64,000 bases of DNA from Motiliproteus sp047633175 (GCA_047633175.1 JBLIEQ010000005.1:62001-126000), one strand, 5' to 3'; positions 34,462 to 43,923 are shown, counted from the stretch's first letter. Translations and numbers: made by a program. The notes: generated by a model from the sequence alone, not told the origin.

Positions 34462-35790
34462 ATGCAGTCGTCTGTGTCCACACGGTTGTTGCCGAGCAGC
34501 GACGGCGAGAATGGTTGGTACCAGACGCTTCCTGCCCCTCGTCCTAGCACTCCCCTGCAGGGGGCTGTAAAGGCCGATTGGGCGGTGCTGGGTGCCGGAC
34601 TTGCCGGGCTCGCCGCCGCCCGCCGGCTGGCTGAACTCGCCCCGGACAAACAGATCGTACTGATCGATGCGGTTCGGGTGGGCTTCGGCGCGGCGGGCAG
34701 AAACTCGGGTTTTTTGGTTGATCTGCCCCATGATCTGACCAGCAACGCCTATGCCGGAAAGCGCGAACAGGATCTCGATACCATCGCCCTGAATCGCGAG
34801 GCGATAAGCTACCTTCGAGATATCGTCAAAGCCAATAATATCGACTGCGATTGGCGCGAACAAGGCAAGATTCACGGCGCTGTAAAGCCGCATGGCATCA
34901 GGTTATTGGAACAGTTTGGAGCTAGCCTTGGCGATCTTAGCGAACCCTTCAAACTGCTCAATGCGGCAGACATGGAGCAGACCACGGGGACCCGTTACTA
35001 CGCCGGTGGCCTGTATGCGCCGGGTTGCGTCCTGGTCCAGCCGGCGGCGCTTTGTCGTGGTCTAGCGGCTGCATTGCCGGACAATGTGACCCTGTATGAA
35101 GACTCTCCGGTCACCCATATCGAGTTCGGTAAAACCCAGCGGCTAGTGACGGCCAACGGTGAGATAGAGGCGGATCAATTGATCTTGGCCAACAATGCCT
35201 ACCTGACTCAATTTGGCCTGTTCCGGGGCAGTCTCCTGCCTATCTATACGTACGGCAGTATGACGCGCCAACTCATGGATGCCGAGCTGCAGAGGTTAGG
35301 AGGGGATGAGAGCTGGGGGCTTATTCCTTCCGATCCTCTGGGTAGCACGGTGCGGCGGTTAGCGTCAGGGAGAATCTGTGTACGCAATAGCGTCACGTTT
35401 AATCCCAAGGTTCAGGCAACCAGGGCTAACATTAAAGCGGCGTTGAAGAGTCATCAGCGCTCCTTCGAGCGCCGCTTCCCTATGCTTAAGGGGGTCGATC
35501 TGGAATACACCTGGGGCGGGGCGCTCTGCATGACCCGTAATCACGGCACCGTCTTTGGTGAGATGCGTCCAGGGGTCTATGCCGCCGTGTGCCAAAATGG
35601 CCTGGGACTGACGCACGGCACCATCTCGGGCAAGTTGGTAGCAGAACTCGCACTTGGGCAGGATAGCCCTTCGCTGCGGTTGATTCAGAAAGAACCGAAG
35701 CCCAAGGAGAACCCGCCCCAACCCTTCCTCTCAATAGGCGTAAAGGGGGCCCTGAGGTTCAAAGAGTGGCAGGCCGGTCTGGAAAAATAG
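34462..35790 (+). CDS. FAD-dependent amino acid/amine oxidoreductase (DAO family)
   Basis: About 442 residues. The dinucleotide-binding motif AVLGAGLAGLAAARRLAEL (about 45-62) and GFGAAGRNSGFLVDLP mark the DadA/PuuB-type DAO superfamily; the C-terminal FAD segment is CQNGLGLTHGTISGKLVAE. Start is ATG 34462 or GTG 34450, the latter overlapping the DapA-family gene; neither has a clear Shine-Dalgarno, so coupled translation is likely. It would oxidise a secondary or D-amino acid or an amine to an imino/keto product that the preceding lyase might process. Confidence 0.85.
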   Translation: MQSSVSTRLLPSSDGENGWYQTLPAPRPSTPLQGAVKADWAVLGAGLAGLAAARRLAELAPDKQIVLIDAVRVGFGAAGRNSGFLVDLPHDLTSNAYAGKREQDLDTIALNREAISYLRDIVKANNIDCDWREQGKIHGAVKPHGIRLLEQFGASLGDLSEPFKLLNAADMEQTTGTRYYAGGLYAPGCVLVQPAALCRGLAAALPDNVTLYEDSPVTHIEFGKTQRLVTANGEIEADQLILANNAYLTQFGLFRGSLLPIYTYGSMTRQLMDAELQRLGGDESWGLIPSDPLGSTVRRLASGRICVRNSVTFNPKVQATRANIKAALKSHQRSFERRFPMLKGVDLEYTWGGALCMTRNHGTVFGEMRPGVYAAVCQNGLGLTHGTISGKLVAELALGQDSPSLRLIQKEPKPKENPPQPFLSIGVKGALRFKEWQAGLEK

Positions 35791-35828
35791 GACTCTATCT
35801 TGTGTGCTAGTGGCTAGTGGTTAGTCTC

Positions 35829-36701
35829 CTAGCCCTGTCGATTCTGGCTCTGTTGTAAGCCACGGCGTAGATGATCCAGTAACCGAGCTGCCGCAGGACT
35901 CAGGTTGGATTGATCATAATCAAAGCCGATGGTCACCTTACCCAGCTCCGGCAGCTGGCGTTGCATGTCGTTGGAGGTCAGGGCGCACGGCGCGGTATTG
36001 ATGGCTAGCGCACTCACGCCCAGCCCTGCTTCGATCGCCGTCTGGATCCCCTGAAGGCTTGAGGTGGAGTAGAGTACCCGCCACGGAATTTTTGCCTCGT
36101 TGAGTGCCTGGGTTATCTGCTGTCGATAGAGGCAACCCTTGGGATACAGCACCAGGGGGAGTGGTTGCTCGGAATTAAAGCTAAAGCCAGGCGAGCTGAT
36201 CCAAGAAAGCTGTTCGACGATAAAATCATGTTCGGCAAAACGGTGTCCCTGGTGCTCGTCCATCCGCATCACCAGGTCATAGGCTCCTTTCTTAAAATCC
36301 TGAAGCAGGTTTACGCTTAATTCGGTGCGCACTTCCAGCGTCACATCCGGGTAAGCCTGCGAGAATTTTGATAAGACCGTCGGCATAAAGGAGACTTCAA
36401 AATCGTTAGGAATGCCCAGCCTGACCGAGCCGCTGACCGCAGGGACCGACATGCGAGCAACGACGGCGTCATTCAGATCCAAAATTTTTCGCGCATAATT
36501 GTAAAGAATCTGGCCCTCTTCGGTCAGCTTCATACCCTCAAGGCGGTTAAATAGCGGCGCCTCCAACATGCCTTCCAGTCGTTTGATCTGCAGGCTGATA
36601 GCCGGTTGCGAACGCCCCAGAGCCTCGCCAGCCTGAGTGAATCCACCCAGATTGGTGATAGTGACAAAGGTCCGCAGCAGGTCCATTGGCAGGTTTTTCA
36701 T
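35829..36701 (-). CDS. LysR-family regulator
   Basis: A 290-residue regulator with the N-terminal winged helix (LLRTFVTITNLGGFTQAGEALGRSQPAISLQIKRLEG) and a type 2 periplasmic-binding-like effector domain (SVRLGIPNDFEVSFMPTVL). I chose ATG 36701 (MKNLPMDLL); an upstream ATG at 36743 would add 14 atypical residues. It is divergent from the MFS gene at 36905 and convergent with the FAD oxidase, so control of the transporter is the most direct guess. Confidence 0.87.
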   Translation of the reverse strand: MKNLPMDLLRTFVTITNLGGFTQAGEALGRSQPAISLQIKRLEGMLEAPLFNRLEGMKLTEEGQILYNYARKILDLNDAVVARMSVPAVSGSVRLGIPNDFEVSFMPTVLSKFSQAYPDVTLEVRTELSVNLLQDFKKGAYDLVMRMDEHQGHRFAEHDFIVEQLSWISSPGFSFNSEQPLPLVLYPKGCLYRQQITQALNEAKIPWRVLYSTSSLQGIQTAIEAGLGVSALAINTAPCALTSNDMQRQLPELGKVTIGFDYDQSNLSPAAARLLDHLRRGLQQSQNRQG

Positions 36702-36904
36702 GATGCTAGGGTCCTTAGGGTTGAAAGGGGACATCGATGGCAATGCTTCTGATGTAAATGATAAGCTCGGCAGGATTGGTATGGCAAAGGGTTTGGCACG
36801 TTATTTTTAGCGTTCCACTTTATAGCCAGTGGCCATCATGCTGCCATGCAGTTCGACTCAACATACAGTGACGGAAATGCTTTTTTATTGAGGGATCAGT
36901 CCGC

Positions 36905-38116
36905 ATGCGTGAGTTATTGATACTCTGTTTCGCCTACGCGATCAGCCTGTTTTACCGCGGTATGATCTCGGTGATCGCACCGGAGATCTCGGCAGACCTG
37001 TCGCTGGATCCGAGTAGCCTGGGGTTGTTGTCGTCGACCTTCTTTATCAGTTTTGCCGTGGCTCAGATACCCAGTGGCCTGGCGCTGGACCGCTTCGGTG
37101 CGCGCCTGAGCATCGGTCTGTTTATGTGGCTGGCGGTACTGGGCACGGTACTCTTTTCGCTGGCCGAGTCAGCCAGTGCCGCCTTTATGGGCCAGGTGCT
37201 GATCGGCATCGGTTGTGCGCCTATTTTCACCGGTTCTATGCTCGTTATCGGCCGTCAGTGTCCTCCTGAGCGCTTTGCCTATATCACCGCGCTGGTGATT
37301 GCGGTCGGTAGTCTTGGCGACCTGCTCGGAACCACACCATTGGCCTTGTTGGCAGAATGGTTGGGGTGGCGGTCTGCGTTGCTGCTAGCCATGCTGTTGA
37401 CGGCGGCAGCGGCTAGTTGTTGCTTGCTGGGGCTCAAACCTGACCGGCCAGAGGGCAAGCCTCAGTCGCTGGTCGTGCTGTTGCGGGGGATGGCGCGGGT
37501 GACGACCGTACGGGGATTGTGGCCGATTATCCCTATGTTTCTGGCCAGCTACGCGGTGTTAACGGCTATTCGTGGACTCTGGAGCGGCCCCTACCTGGCG
37601 GAGGTGTTCCACCTGGATACCGGCGAACGGGGAACGATCCTGCTGGCGATGTCGGTCGCGATGGGGGTCGGCACCTTTATGTTGGGGGCGTTGGATCGAT
37701 GGCTGCAAAGCACGAAGTGGCTGGTGATCGTCACTTCACTGCTGACGTTGGTACCCTTACTGTTGCTGGCGGTCTATCCCGCCGAGGGTGCCGTTTTCGC
37801 GATGTGGGCCTTCGTGGCAATAGGGCTGTTTGGCTTTAACTACCCGTTATTGATGTCGCATTGTCGGAGCTTCCTGGCCCCGGCGTATTATGGTCGGGGC
37901 ATGGCGTTTCTGACGGCGTTGAGTTTTATCGGTGTCTCCTTGATTCAAAGTCTTAGCGGCGCACTGATCACCTTGGCACAGTCCCAGGGACTCGCGCCTG
38001 GCGAGCAGTACCGCCTGCTGTTTATCCTGCTCGGGTGCGCATTCGCGCTGGCCACGTTGGTGTATGGCTTCAGTGACCGCCAGGGAGACGGCAACGAGCC
38101 GCTCACGAGGGGTTGA
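36905..38116 (+). CDS. MFS transporter
   Basis: A 403-residue carrier with about twelve hydrophobic segments. The MFS loop after TM2 is SGLALDRFGARLSIGL, with a conserved RG early in TM1 (LFYRGMISVIAPEI) as in nitrate/oxalate and organic-anion uptake MFS groups. It lies between a LysR gene (divergent) and creatinase, so uptake of creatine or another N-methyl compound is a reasonable but unproven role. Confidence 0.85.
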   Translation: MRELLILCFAYAISLFYRGMISVIAPEISADLSLDPSSLGLLSSTFFISFAVAQIPSGLALDRFGARLSIGLFMWLAVLGTVLFSLAESASAAFMGQVLIGIGCAPIFTGSMLVIGRQCPPERFAYITALVIAVGSLGDLLGTTPLALLAEWLGWRSALLLAMLLTAAAASCCLLGLKPDRPEGKPQSLVVLLRGMARVTTVRGLWPIIPMFLASYAVLTAIRGLWSGPYLAEVFHLDTGERGTILLAMSVAMGVGTFMLGALDRWLQSTKWLVIVTSLLTLVPLLLLAVYPAEGAVFAMWAFVAIGLFGFNYPLLMSHCRSFLAPAYYGRGMAFLTALSFIGVSLIQSLSGALITLAQSQGLAPGEQYRLLFILLGCAFALATLVYGFSDRQGDGNEPLTRG

Positions 38117-38147
38117 TCAGGGCGGCGTGAAGGTAGGATTCGATGCC

Positions 38148-38195
38148 CAGGCACTCCCTAGACACTCCCTAGACACTCCCCAGGCACTCCTCAGG
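38148..38195. repeat. Short tandem repeat CACTCC(C/T)AGG-type
   Basis: Four imperfect copies of an 11-12-bp unit (GGCACTCC, then CTAGACACTCC twice, then CAGGCACTCC) directly after the MFS gene. No hairpin potential; probably replication slippage. Confidence 0.7.
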
Positions 38196-38397
38196 ACTGC
38201 GGCGTCGATGCCGGCAGTGTCATTTGTATCTTAAATGATAGTATAAAATGTATTAATTTCACTTATGTATATTTTATCGCTAGCATCCATGGCAGTTGAT
38301 CGAAGAAGGGTTGTCTACACCTGCGCGATCACGCAGCGAGGCCTGCCAACAGGGCAGGAGATTGTTCGACACGCCGATAAAGTAACAGGATCCGACT

Positions 38398-39609
38398 ATG
38401 CAAATGCCACAGACAGTACTTCTTCCCAATGGTGAAAAAGTTCAGGGTACTTTTTCCCGTCAGGAGATGAGTTCACGCTTGGAAACGCTGCGCCGCACTA
38501 TGGCAGCCAACGACGTGCAAGCGGTACTCTTTACCTCTTATCACAACATCAACTACTACAGCGATTTTGTCTATTGCCGCTTCGGTCGTGACTACGGCCT
38601 GGTCGTGACCCAGGATGCCTACACCACGGTAACCGCCAATATCGACGGCGGACAGCCGTACCGTCGTAATCAGCTGGGCGACAATGTCGTCTACACCGAT
38701 TGGCAGAAAGACAACTTCTATTATGCCGTTCAGCAGCTAATCAAGGGTGGCGGTAACGTTGGGGTCGAGTTTGACCATATGTCGCTACAGAATCTGGAGA
38801 AGATGAAGGCGGCTCTGCCTTCAGCGACGTTCGTGGATATCGGCGTACCGACGATGAAGCTGCGGATGATCAAGTCGGCTGAAGAGATTGCCGTGATCAA
38901 GCACGGCGCACGCGTTGCCGATATCGGTGGTGCGGCGATTCGGGATGCGATTGCGGTGGGCGTGCCCGAGTATGAGATCGCGTTGGCAGGCACCCAGGCG
39001 ATGGTGCGAGAGATTGCGGCGACCTTCCCGCATGGCGAACTGATGGATTCCTGGGTCTGGTTCCAGTCGGGTATCAACACCGACGGTGCCCATAATCCTG
39101 TCACCTCGCGCAAGGTCGAAGCGGGCGATATCCTCAGCCTTAACGCCTTCCCGATGATCGCCGGTTACTACACCGCACTGGAGCGCACCCTGTTTAGCGA
39201 GCATGTCTCTGACCGTCATCTGGAGCTGTGGGAGATCAACTGTAAGGTGCATCGCCGTGGACTGGAGCTGATCCGTCCGGGCGCGCGCTGCAGCGATATC
39301 GCCGCCGAGCTCAACGAGATCTTCATCGAGCACGATGTGCTGCAGTACCGCACCTTCGGTTACGGCCACTCCTTTGGCACCCTCAGTCACTACTACGGTC
39401 GAGAAGCCGGCCTGGAGCTGCGTGAAGACGTCGATACTGTACTGGAGCCGGGCATGGTGGTCTCCATCGAGCCGATGCTGATGCTGCCAGAAAGCATGGC
39501 AGGCGCCGGTGGTTACCGCGAGCACGATATCCTGGTGGTAGGTGAGAGCGGTGCTGAAAACATCACCAAGTTCCCGTTCGGCCCGGAACACAACATTATT
39601 CGTGGCTGA
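38398..39609 (+). CDS. Creatinase (creatine amidinohydrolase)
   Basis: A 403-residue enzyme splitting creatine to sarcosine and urea. It belongs to the pita-bread (M24) fold but lacks the metal ligands of the peptidases. From memory it agrees with Pseudomonas putida creatinase over its whole length: FTSYHNINYYSDF near the start, ANIDGGQPYRR, the catalytic His232 in GINTDGAHNPVT, and FGYGHSFGTLSHYYGRE. Sarcosine could then be oxidised by one of the two DAO-family oxidases in the region. No urease genes are in the window. Confidence 0.93.
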   Translation: MQMPQTVLLPNGEKVQGTFSRQEMSSRLETLRRTMAANDVQAVLFTSYHNINYYSDFVYCRFGRDYGLVVTQDAYTTVTANIDGGQPYRRNQLGDNVVYTDWQKDNFYYAVQQLIKGGGNVGVEFDHMSLQNLEKMKAALPSATFVDIGVPTMKLRMIKSAEEIAVIKHGARVADIGGAAIRDAIAVGVPEYEIALAGTQAMVREIAATFPHGELMDSWVWFQSGINTDGAHNPVTSRKVEAGDILSLNAFPMIAGYYTALERTLFSEHVSDRHLELWEINCKVHRRGLELIRPGARCSDIAAELNEIFIEHDVLQYRTFGYGHSFGTLSHYYGREAGLELREDVDTVLEPGMVVSIEPMLMLPESMAGAGGYREHDILVVGESGAENITKFPFGPEHNIIRG

Positions 39610-39677
39610 GCCGCAGTTATTTTAGAGGTGCGTTAAGTACGTCTGGCTCAGGGGGATATTGGGGATATTGGGGATCA

Positions 39678-39698
39678 GGGGCATGTGAGACCTGCCCC
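39678..39698. terminator. Hairpin after creatinase
   Basis: Stem GGGGCA (39678-39683) with TGCCCC (39693-39698) and a following CTTTGTTCCCTTTG tract between the convergent creatinase and metal-dependent hydrolase genes. It fits a weak bidirectional terminator or a REP remnant. Confidence 0.4.
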
Positions 39699-39732
39699 CT
39701 TTGTTCCCTTTGTTCCCTTTGCTCTCGTCGCA

Positions 39733-40749
39733 TCAGAATTCCGCGCCTTCGTTGGGATAGTGCCAGATCCGCCGCCACAGGGCCGGCAGACGACTCATGT
39801 CCCGTGGCGAGGCAATCTGTACATCCGCGCTGGGTCTGACCAGTGTGCTACCCCCGAATTCTCCCACCTTGAAGTTGAACGCGTAGCTGGGCTCAATGCC
39901 CATGCGCAGATCGCTGATGACGATATCTCCCGCCGCCGCTTCTACCTTGTAAAACCCCTTGGTGAACCACTGCAGACGTTCCACCGGCCAGTGTAGCTTT
40001 ATGTCTTCCAGTAGTTCGGGCTGGCTGGGGTAGGCCTGCAGCCGGATAGGGCGGTCGCGGTCGAACAGGGAGTAGAACCCTTGCTGATACCCCTCGTCGG
40101 TCATGACCAGTACCCGCCACAGCAGGGTGTTCAGAGGCGCTGGCTGCACCAGCAACTGACGGTGGAGCTGATCATTGGCGGCCAGTTGGCGCTCCGCCTT
40201 TTGTTCCACCCACTGCTGGGCACCAGCGCTCCAGACCAGGTAGAGGCTGCTAAGCAGCAGGCCGGTGGCGTTGAGCCGCCGTCCCAGATGGGGCCGGCGG
40301 CGCAGACAGAGAAACGCGATGACTCCGGCCAGCAGCGGCAGGGTATAGAGGGGGTCGATAATAAAGATGCTGCCCAGACCCACCGGGGCGGCATCCAGGG
40401 GCCAGAACAACTGGGTGCCATAAATGGTGAAAGCATCCAGCAGCGGATGAGTGATCAGCGCCAGTAGCACCAGAACCAGCCAGCCCTGCCGATACTCGGC
40501 GGTCTGAGGGTGGATCTTACGGATTAGCCAGGCCAGCAGTGGCGAGACGGCCGCCAGTACCAGCAGGGAGTGGCTGAAACTGCGGTGATAGGTAAAATCG
40601 GCCACCGGGCCGCCAAAGGAGATGAGCACATCCAGGTCCGGCAGAGTGCCCAGTATCCCGCCCCAGACTGCGGCCCTATAGCCGACCTTGTGGCCCAGCA
40701 CCGCGCTGCCGATCGCAGCCCCCAGGGCGATTTGTGAGATTGAATCCAA
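39733..40749 (-). CDS. Membrane-bound metal-dependent hydrolase (YdjM/DUF457 type)
   Basis: A 338-residue inner-membrane protein. The N-terminus MDSISQIALGAAIGSAVLGHKVG, PDLDVLI, and HRSFSHSLL and HPLLDAFTIYG give the conserved His/Asp set of the YdjM-like hydrolase family. Several membrane helices lie in the first 180 residues and a soluble domain follows. I chose the TTG start at 40749, which has GGAG 6 bp upstream and yields the family's usual MDS start; TTG 40761 is an alternative. Substrate unknown; members are often described as LexA-regulated in Escherichia coli. Confidence 0.82.
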   Translation of the reverse strand: MDSISQIALGAAIGSAVLGHKVGYRAAVWGGILGTLPDLDVLISFGGPVADFTYHRSFSHSLLVLAAVSPLLAWLIRKIHPQTAEYRQGWLVLVLLALITHPLLDAFTIYGTQLFWPLDAAPVGLGSIFIIDPLYTLPLLAGVIAFLCLRRRPHLGRRLNATGLLLSSLYLVWSAGAQQWVEQKAERQLAANDQLHRQLLVQPAPLNTLLWRVLVMTDEGYQQGFYSLFDRDRPIRLQAYPSQPELLEDIKLHWPVERLQWFTKGFYKVEAAAGDIVISDLRMGIEPSYAFNFKVGEFGGSTLVRPSADVQIASPRDMSRLPALWRRIWHYPNEGAEF

Positions 40750-40803
40750 TGATGACTCCAAGGTTGTTGTGAACTCTCAGTCTAGCAAGATGGCAGGGGC
40801 GCG

Positions 40804-40956
40804 TCATGGTCCCAGAGCGCCAGCAGCAGGGCTCGGTAGAGGTAGGTTGCAGGGGGTGGCGCAGTTCCATTCGGTCCATTCGCTAAAGGCCGGGTCTGAC
40901 CTGTCGCCGAAAGCTTTATATTCAAGGGTGATGCCGTTGGCAGAAATAGCTGGCAT
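40804..40956 (-). pseudogene. Possible remnant of an alpha/beta-hydrolase start
   Basis: From ATG 40956 the minus strand reads MPAISANGITLEYKAFGDRSDPA, very like the first 20-odd residues of alpha/beta-hydrolases, then loses all similarity and stops at 40804 without nucleophile elbow or catalytic residues. It is most likely a truncated gene relic between the hydrolase and oxidase genes. Confidence 0.4.
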
Positions 40957-41040
40957 GATAGTCTCTGCGTTCCAGCGAACGGTCTGTCGACCGGAACACC
41001 TGGCTGCCAACCCATAAGTGCGCTTTATGTGAGAGAAAAG

Positions 41041-42348
41041 ATGGAACTACCAATCGACCTCAACTCCCTATGGGAAGCCACCGCGCCAACCTGGGAAGAC
41101 ACGGCCCTCGACGGTGACGCTCAGGCGGACCTTGTTATCATAGGGGCAGGTATCACCGGCCTGGCGGCCGCTCTTAAAGCGGTTGAGGGCGGCAAGCGCG
41201 TCATCGTGCTGGACGCCCATAGTCCGGGTTGGGGCGCCTCAGGGCGTAACGGCGGACAGGTCATTCCCGGTTTAAAAGAGGAACCCGACGAGATTTACCG
41301 ACGCTTCGGTCCTGAACAGGGTGCCCGTATTGTCCGTTTTGCAGGCAGCACCGCCGACGCTTTGTTTGACCTGGTTCAGCGCCACAACATCGATTGCGAT
41401 GCGCGTCGAGGGGGCTGGGTTGAACCCGTGTACACCGCCAAGTCTCTGCGCGCCCTAGACAGTAAAACTGCCCAGTGGCAGGCCCAGGGTGCCGAGGTGG
41501 AGATGCTGGACCGCGATGGGATTGCCAGGGTTACGGGTAGTCATATTTTCGCCGGTGGTTTTTTGGATCACCGGGCCGGGTCCGTACAGCCCCTCAAATA
41601 CACCCTTGGCCTGGCAGCGGCAGCCCGCAGGCTAGGGGCCAATATCTGTTCCGGTGTGACCGTTACGGGTATCGATCGCCAGGCCGACGAATTTATCGTG
41701 CAGACCAATTCTGGCCAGGGTAAGACCCATAAAGTACGTGCCAGTCAGGTCTTGCTTTGTACCAATGGCTATTCTGATCCTGCATTCAGCCCCCTGGGTC
41801 AGCCGGTCGGGCGGTCTGTGGCCCAGGTTGCCTCCATTCAAGTCGCCACAGATCCCTTACCCCTGCACCTGCAACAAAAAATCATGGCCGACGGCATCTC
41901 CGGATCCGACGCCAACCGACTGTTGGTCTATTTCCGACTCGATGCGGACGGGCGGTTTTTGATCGGCGGGCGGGGCGCTACCTTTGCGGCCGGACTCAAC
42001 CGGCTGTATCCAGGCTTACGCACCACGGCCATAAAAATGTTCCCAGATCTGGCCGATGTGAGCTGGCCTTGGCATTGGGGGGGAATGCTGGCCTTGACCC
42101 AGGATCACTACCCGCATCTGCACGAGCCTGTGCCGGGCTTCATGATCGCCATGGGCTATAACGGACGCGGCATTGCCCTAGCCAGCCAGTGGGGCACGGC
42201 CATGGCTGACTATGCCATCAGCGGGGACAAGACCGTGCTGCCGATCCCCTTCAGCCCCGTCAAAGCCTTTCCCTTCCATCGCCTGCGCACGGTCGGCATA
42301 GAAGCCACCGCCTTCTGGTATGGCTTGCTAGACCGCCTGAGGGTGTAA
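41041..42348 (+). CDS. FAD-dependent oxidoreductase (PuuB/DAO type)
   Basis: A 435-residue oxidase. VIIGAGITGLAAALKAVEGGK binds FAD, GWGASGRNGGQVIPGL is the signature of the gamma-glutamylputrescine oxidase-like branch, and GYNGRGIALASQWGTAMADY is the C-terminal FAD contact. ATG 41041 follows AGAGAAAAG; GTG 41029 is an alternative. It differs clearly from the oxidase at 34462. With creatinase nearby it could oxidise sarcosine or another secondary amine; it may equally handle a polyamine derivative. Confidence 0.86.
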   Translation: MELPIDLNSLWEATAPTWEDTALDGDAQADLVIIGAGITGLAAALKAVEGGKRVIVLDAHSPGWGASGRNGGQVIPGLKEEPDEIYRRFGPEQGARIVRFAGSTADALFDLVQRHNIDCDARRGGWVEPVYTAKSLRALDSKTAQWQAQGAEVEMLDRDGIARVTGSHIFAGGFLDHRAGSVQPLKYTLGLAAAARRLGANICSGVTVTGIDRQADEFIVQTNSGQGKTHKVRASQVLLCTNGYSDPAFSPLGQPVGRSVAQVASIQVATDPLPLHLQQKIMADGISGSDANRLLVYFRLDADGRFLIGGRGATFAAGLNRLYPGLRTTAIKMFPDLADVSWPWHWGGMLALTQDHYPHLHEPVPGFMIAMGYNGRGIALASQWGTAMADYAISGDKTVLPIPFSPVKAFPFHRLRTVGIEATAFWYGLLDRLRV

Positions 42349-42720
42349 TCACTTGCTGAAAAAGCAGCCTGAGCCGATACCGGGCAATAATTGCAGCCCC
42401 AAACATGTTGGCGCGATCAGGCGCAGCGGGAAGGCACAAAACTCAACCACGGGCACGACGCCCGGCGCCTTTCGGGAAGCTCTGGGGGATAATTTCATCA
42501 CTCCTTGGTTTTTCTGTGTTTTCACGCTACCTGGCCACGAAGCGGACACCTACTGTCCAAAGTCATGAGTGGCTCTACTCGGCCCAAAGGGGCCTCTTGG
42601 GAGCTGTGATCACTACAACCATCCCCGCTCACCAGAATCACGAAAGCGGACGTTGATTTTACTGTTCAGAGCGTTCGGTAACGGTAGTAGCTGCGACAAA
42701 CCGGACATGATCAGTTTTCG
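42349..42720. other. Gap of 372 bp without recognisable gene
   Basis: GC content is moderate. Short open frames exist on both strands, but none has family features or a good ribosome site. Two imperfect copies of CGAAGCGGAC... / CGAAAGCGGAC... occur at about 42538 and 42641. It lies just ahead of the cassette array and might be the decayed border of an integron platform, though no integrase or attI could be identified. Confidence 0.5.
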
Positions 42721-43035
42721 TCAATCAAACTGACGAAGCCTTGGTAGCGCCTTGCGCAAACCCTCTAAGACACGACTCCAGCCAATACGCTGCTGCCATA
42801 GCTCGCCATCAATCATGACGTTATAGCAATCTATTCGATTACTGCGGTATAGTCCTACTCTATGCGTTACAGGGGAACCGTTATCAAAGTCGGTTATCTC
42901 GATCACACGCCTAAGATCAGGGAGATCGATACGATCAGCAGGGATAGCTTCATCCAGCCGCTTGCGTTCCTTCGCGGCTCTCGCACTAGCCAGACGGGCA
43001 ATCAGCGCCTGATATTTTCGGCTGCGTCGATACAT
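42721..43035 (-). CDS. Hypothetical protein, 104 residues
   Basis: A basic N-terminal helix rich in Arg, Lys and Ala (YRRSRKYQALIARLASARAAKERKRL) is followed by a strand-rich part (LRRVIEITDFDNGSPVTHRVGLYRSNRIDCYNVMIDGEL) and a basic end. I do not recognise the family. It is divergent from the first cassette gene and has a perfect palindrome 13 bp upstream of its start. The place where an integron integrase would be expected is taken by this gene, but it has no tyrosine-recombinase features. Confidence 0.6.
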   Translation of the reverse strand: MYRRSRKYQALIARLASARAAKERKRLDEAIPADRIDLPDLRRVIEITDFDNGSPVTHRVGLYRSNRIDCYNVMIDGELWQQRIGWSRVLEGLRKALPRLRQFD

Positions 43036-43047
43036 AGTGAGTCCCTC

Positions 43048-43063
43048 CTACCTTGTAAGGTAG
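43048..43063. promoter_or_regulatory. Perfect palindrome CTACCTT-GT-AAGGTAG
   Basis: Seven-base arms with a 2-base centre, 13 bp upstream of the hypothetical gene's start on the minus strand; a partial copy CTTGCAAGGTAGG follows at about 43070. It could be an operator or a small repeat. Confidence 0.35.
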
Positions 43064-43133
43064 AACAAGCTTGCAAGGTAGGCCAACCTTGGAGAGTCTC
43101 AATATTAAAATGTTATATGAAACAAGGTAAATC

Positions 43134-43913
43134 ATGAAAGTACGAGTATCACCAAGTTTTGGTGAGTTTAAAAATGGTGTAGTAACAATCAGGTTAAATG
43201 ACTTCGAGGATTTCGATTACGTTATACGAGAGAAGCTCCTTGATCATCCATATATGGTTTATCGGGGGCACCAAAGCATAAGCTGGCCATTAAGAACCAC
43301 TATTGACCGATTGTTTTTTGAGCAGAGAAAACGTTTCCCGACTGAAGACGAAGCAGAACAACATTTATTAACATTCAAATATGCCACTAGAGGCCGTTTA
43401 GTTAGCGACTGGTTGCCATCTGATAACGATTCTTGGTGGTCATTAGGTCAACACTTCGGGTTGGCTACGCCTCTCCTTGATTGGACTGAATCCCCCTATG
43501 TTGCAGCTTATTTTAGTTTTATGGAACAGTCGCAATTAGAAGGAATTACTGAGCGCGTTGTATACGCTATAGACCCGGTGGAGATTGAAAAAAAGAACAA
43601 AGGTTTAGAGCCAAATTCTCGGGTAGAAATAATCAGACCATTATTGGATCAAAACCCAAGGCTCGTTAATCAACGAGGTTTATTTACAAAACTACCACTC
43701 GGCAATGACCTTGAAGAATGGATTCTTAGGAACTTTGAAGGTGAAGATGAAACGGCGATTTTAGTTAAGGTGGTAATACCAGAAAATAGTGGTGACCGGT
43801 CTAAATTCCTTCGTGTACTTAATAGAAAAAATATTAATCCACTTACATTGTTTCCTGATTTGAGTGGGTCATCAAAACATGCAAACAATAATATAGTTAT
43901 AGATAATTATTGA
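43134..43913 (+). CDS. FRG-domain protein (cassette 1)
   Basis: A 259-residue protein. The name-giving motif is in MVYRGHQSISWPL (residues about 41-53), and the second conserved block is GQHFGLATPLLDWTESPYVAAYFSF (about 105-129), both standard for FRG domains. Biochemical function of FRG proteins is not established; they are common in accessory islands. ATG 43134 has AAGG 7 bp upstream. The first attC follows 10 bp after the stop. AT-rich composition contrasts with the DNA to the left. Confidence 0.85.
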   Translation: MKVRVSPSFGEFKNGVVTIRLNDFEDFDYVIREKLLDHPYMVYRGHQSISWPLRTTIDRLFFEQRKRFPTEDEAEQHLLTFKYATRGRLVSDWLPSDNDSWWSLGQHFGLATPLLDWTESPYVAAYFSFMEQSQLEGITERVVYAIDPVEIEKKNKGLEPNSRVEIIRPLLDQNPRLVNQRGLFTKLPLGNDLEEWILRNFEGEDETAILVKVVIPENSGDRSKFLRVLNRKNINPLTLFPDLSGSSKHANNNIVIDNY

Positions 43914-43923
43914 TGAAACTTCA

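Noticed and set aside
42349..43134. Expected integron integrase (intI) and attI to the left of the array
   Set aside because: The only gene there is a 104-residue protein with no tyrosine-recombinase motifs, and no attI-like site beyond a weak GTTATAT was seen.
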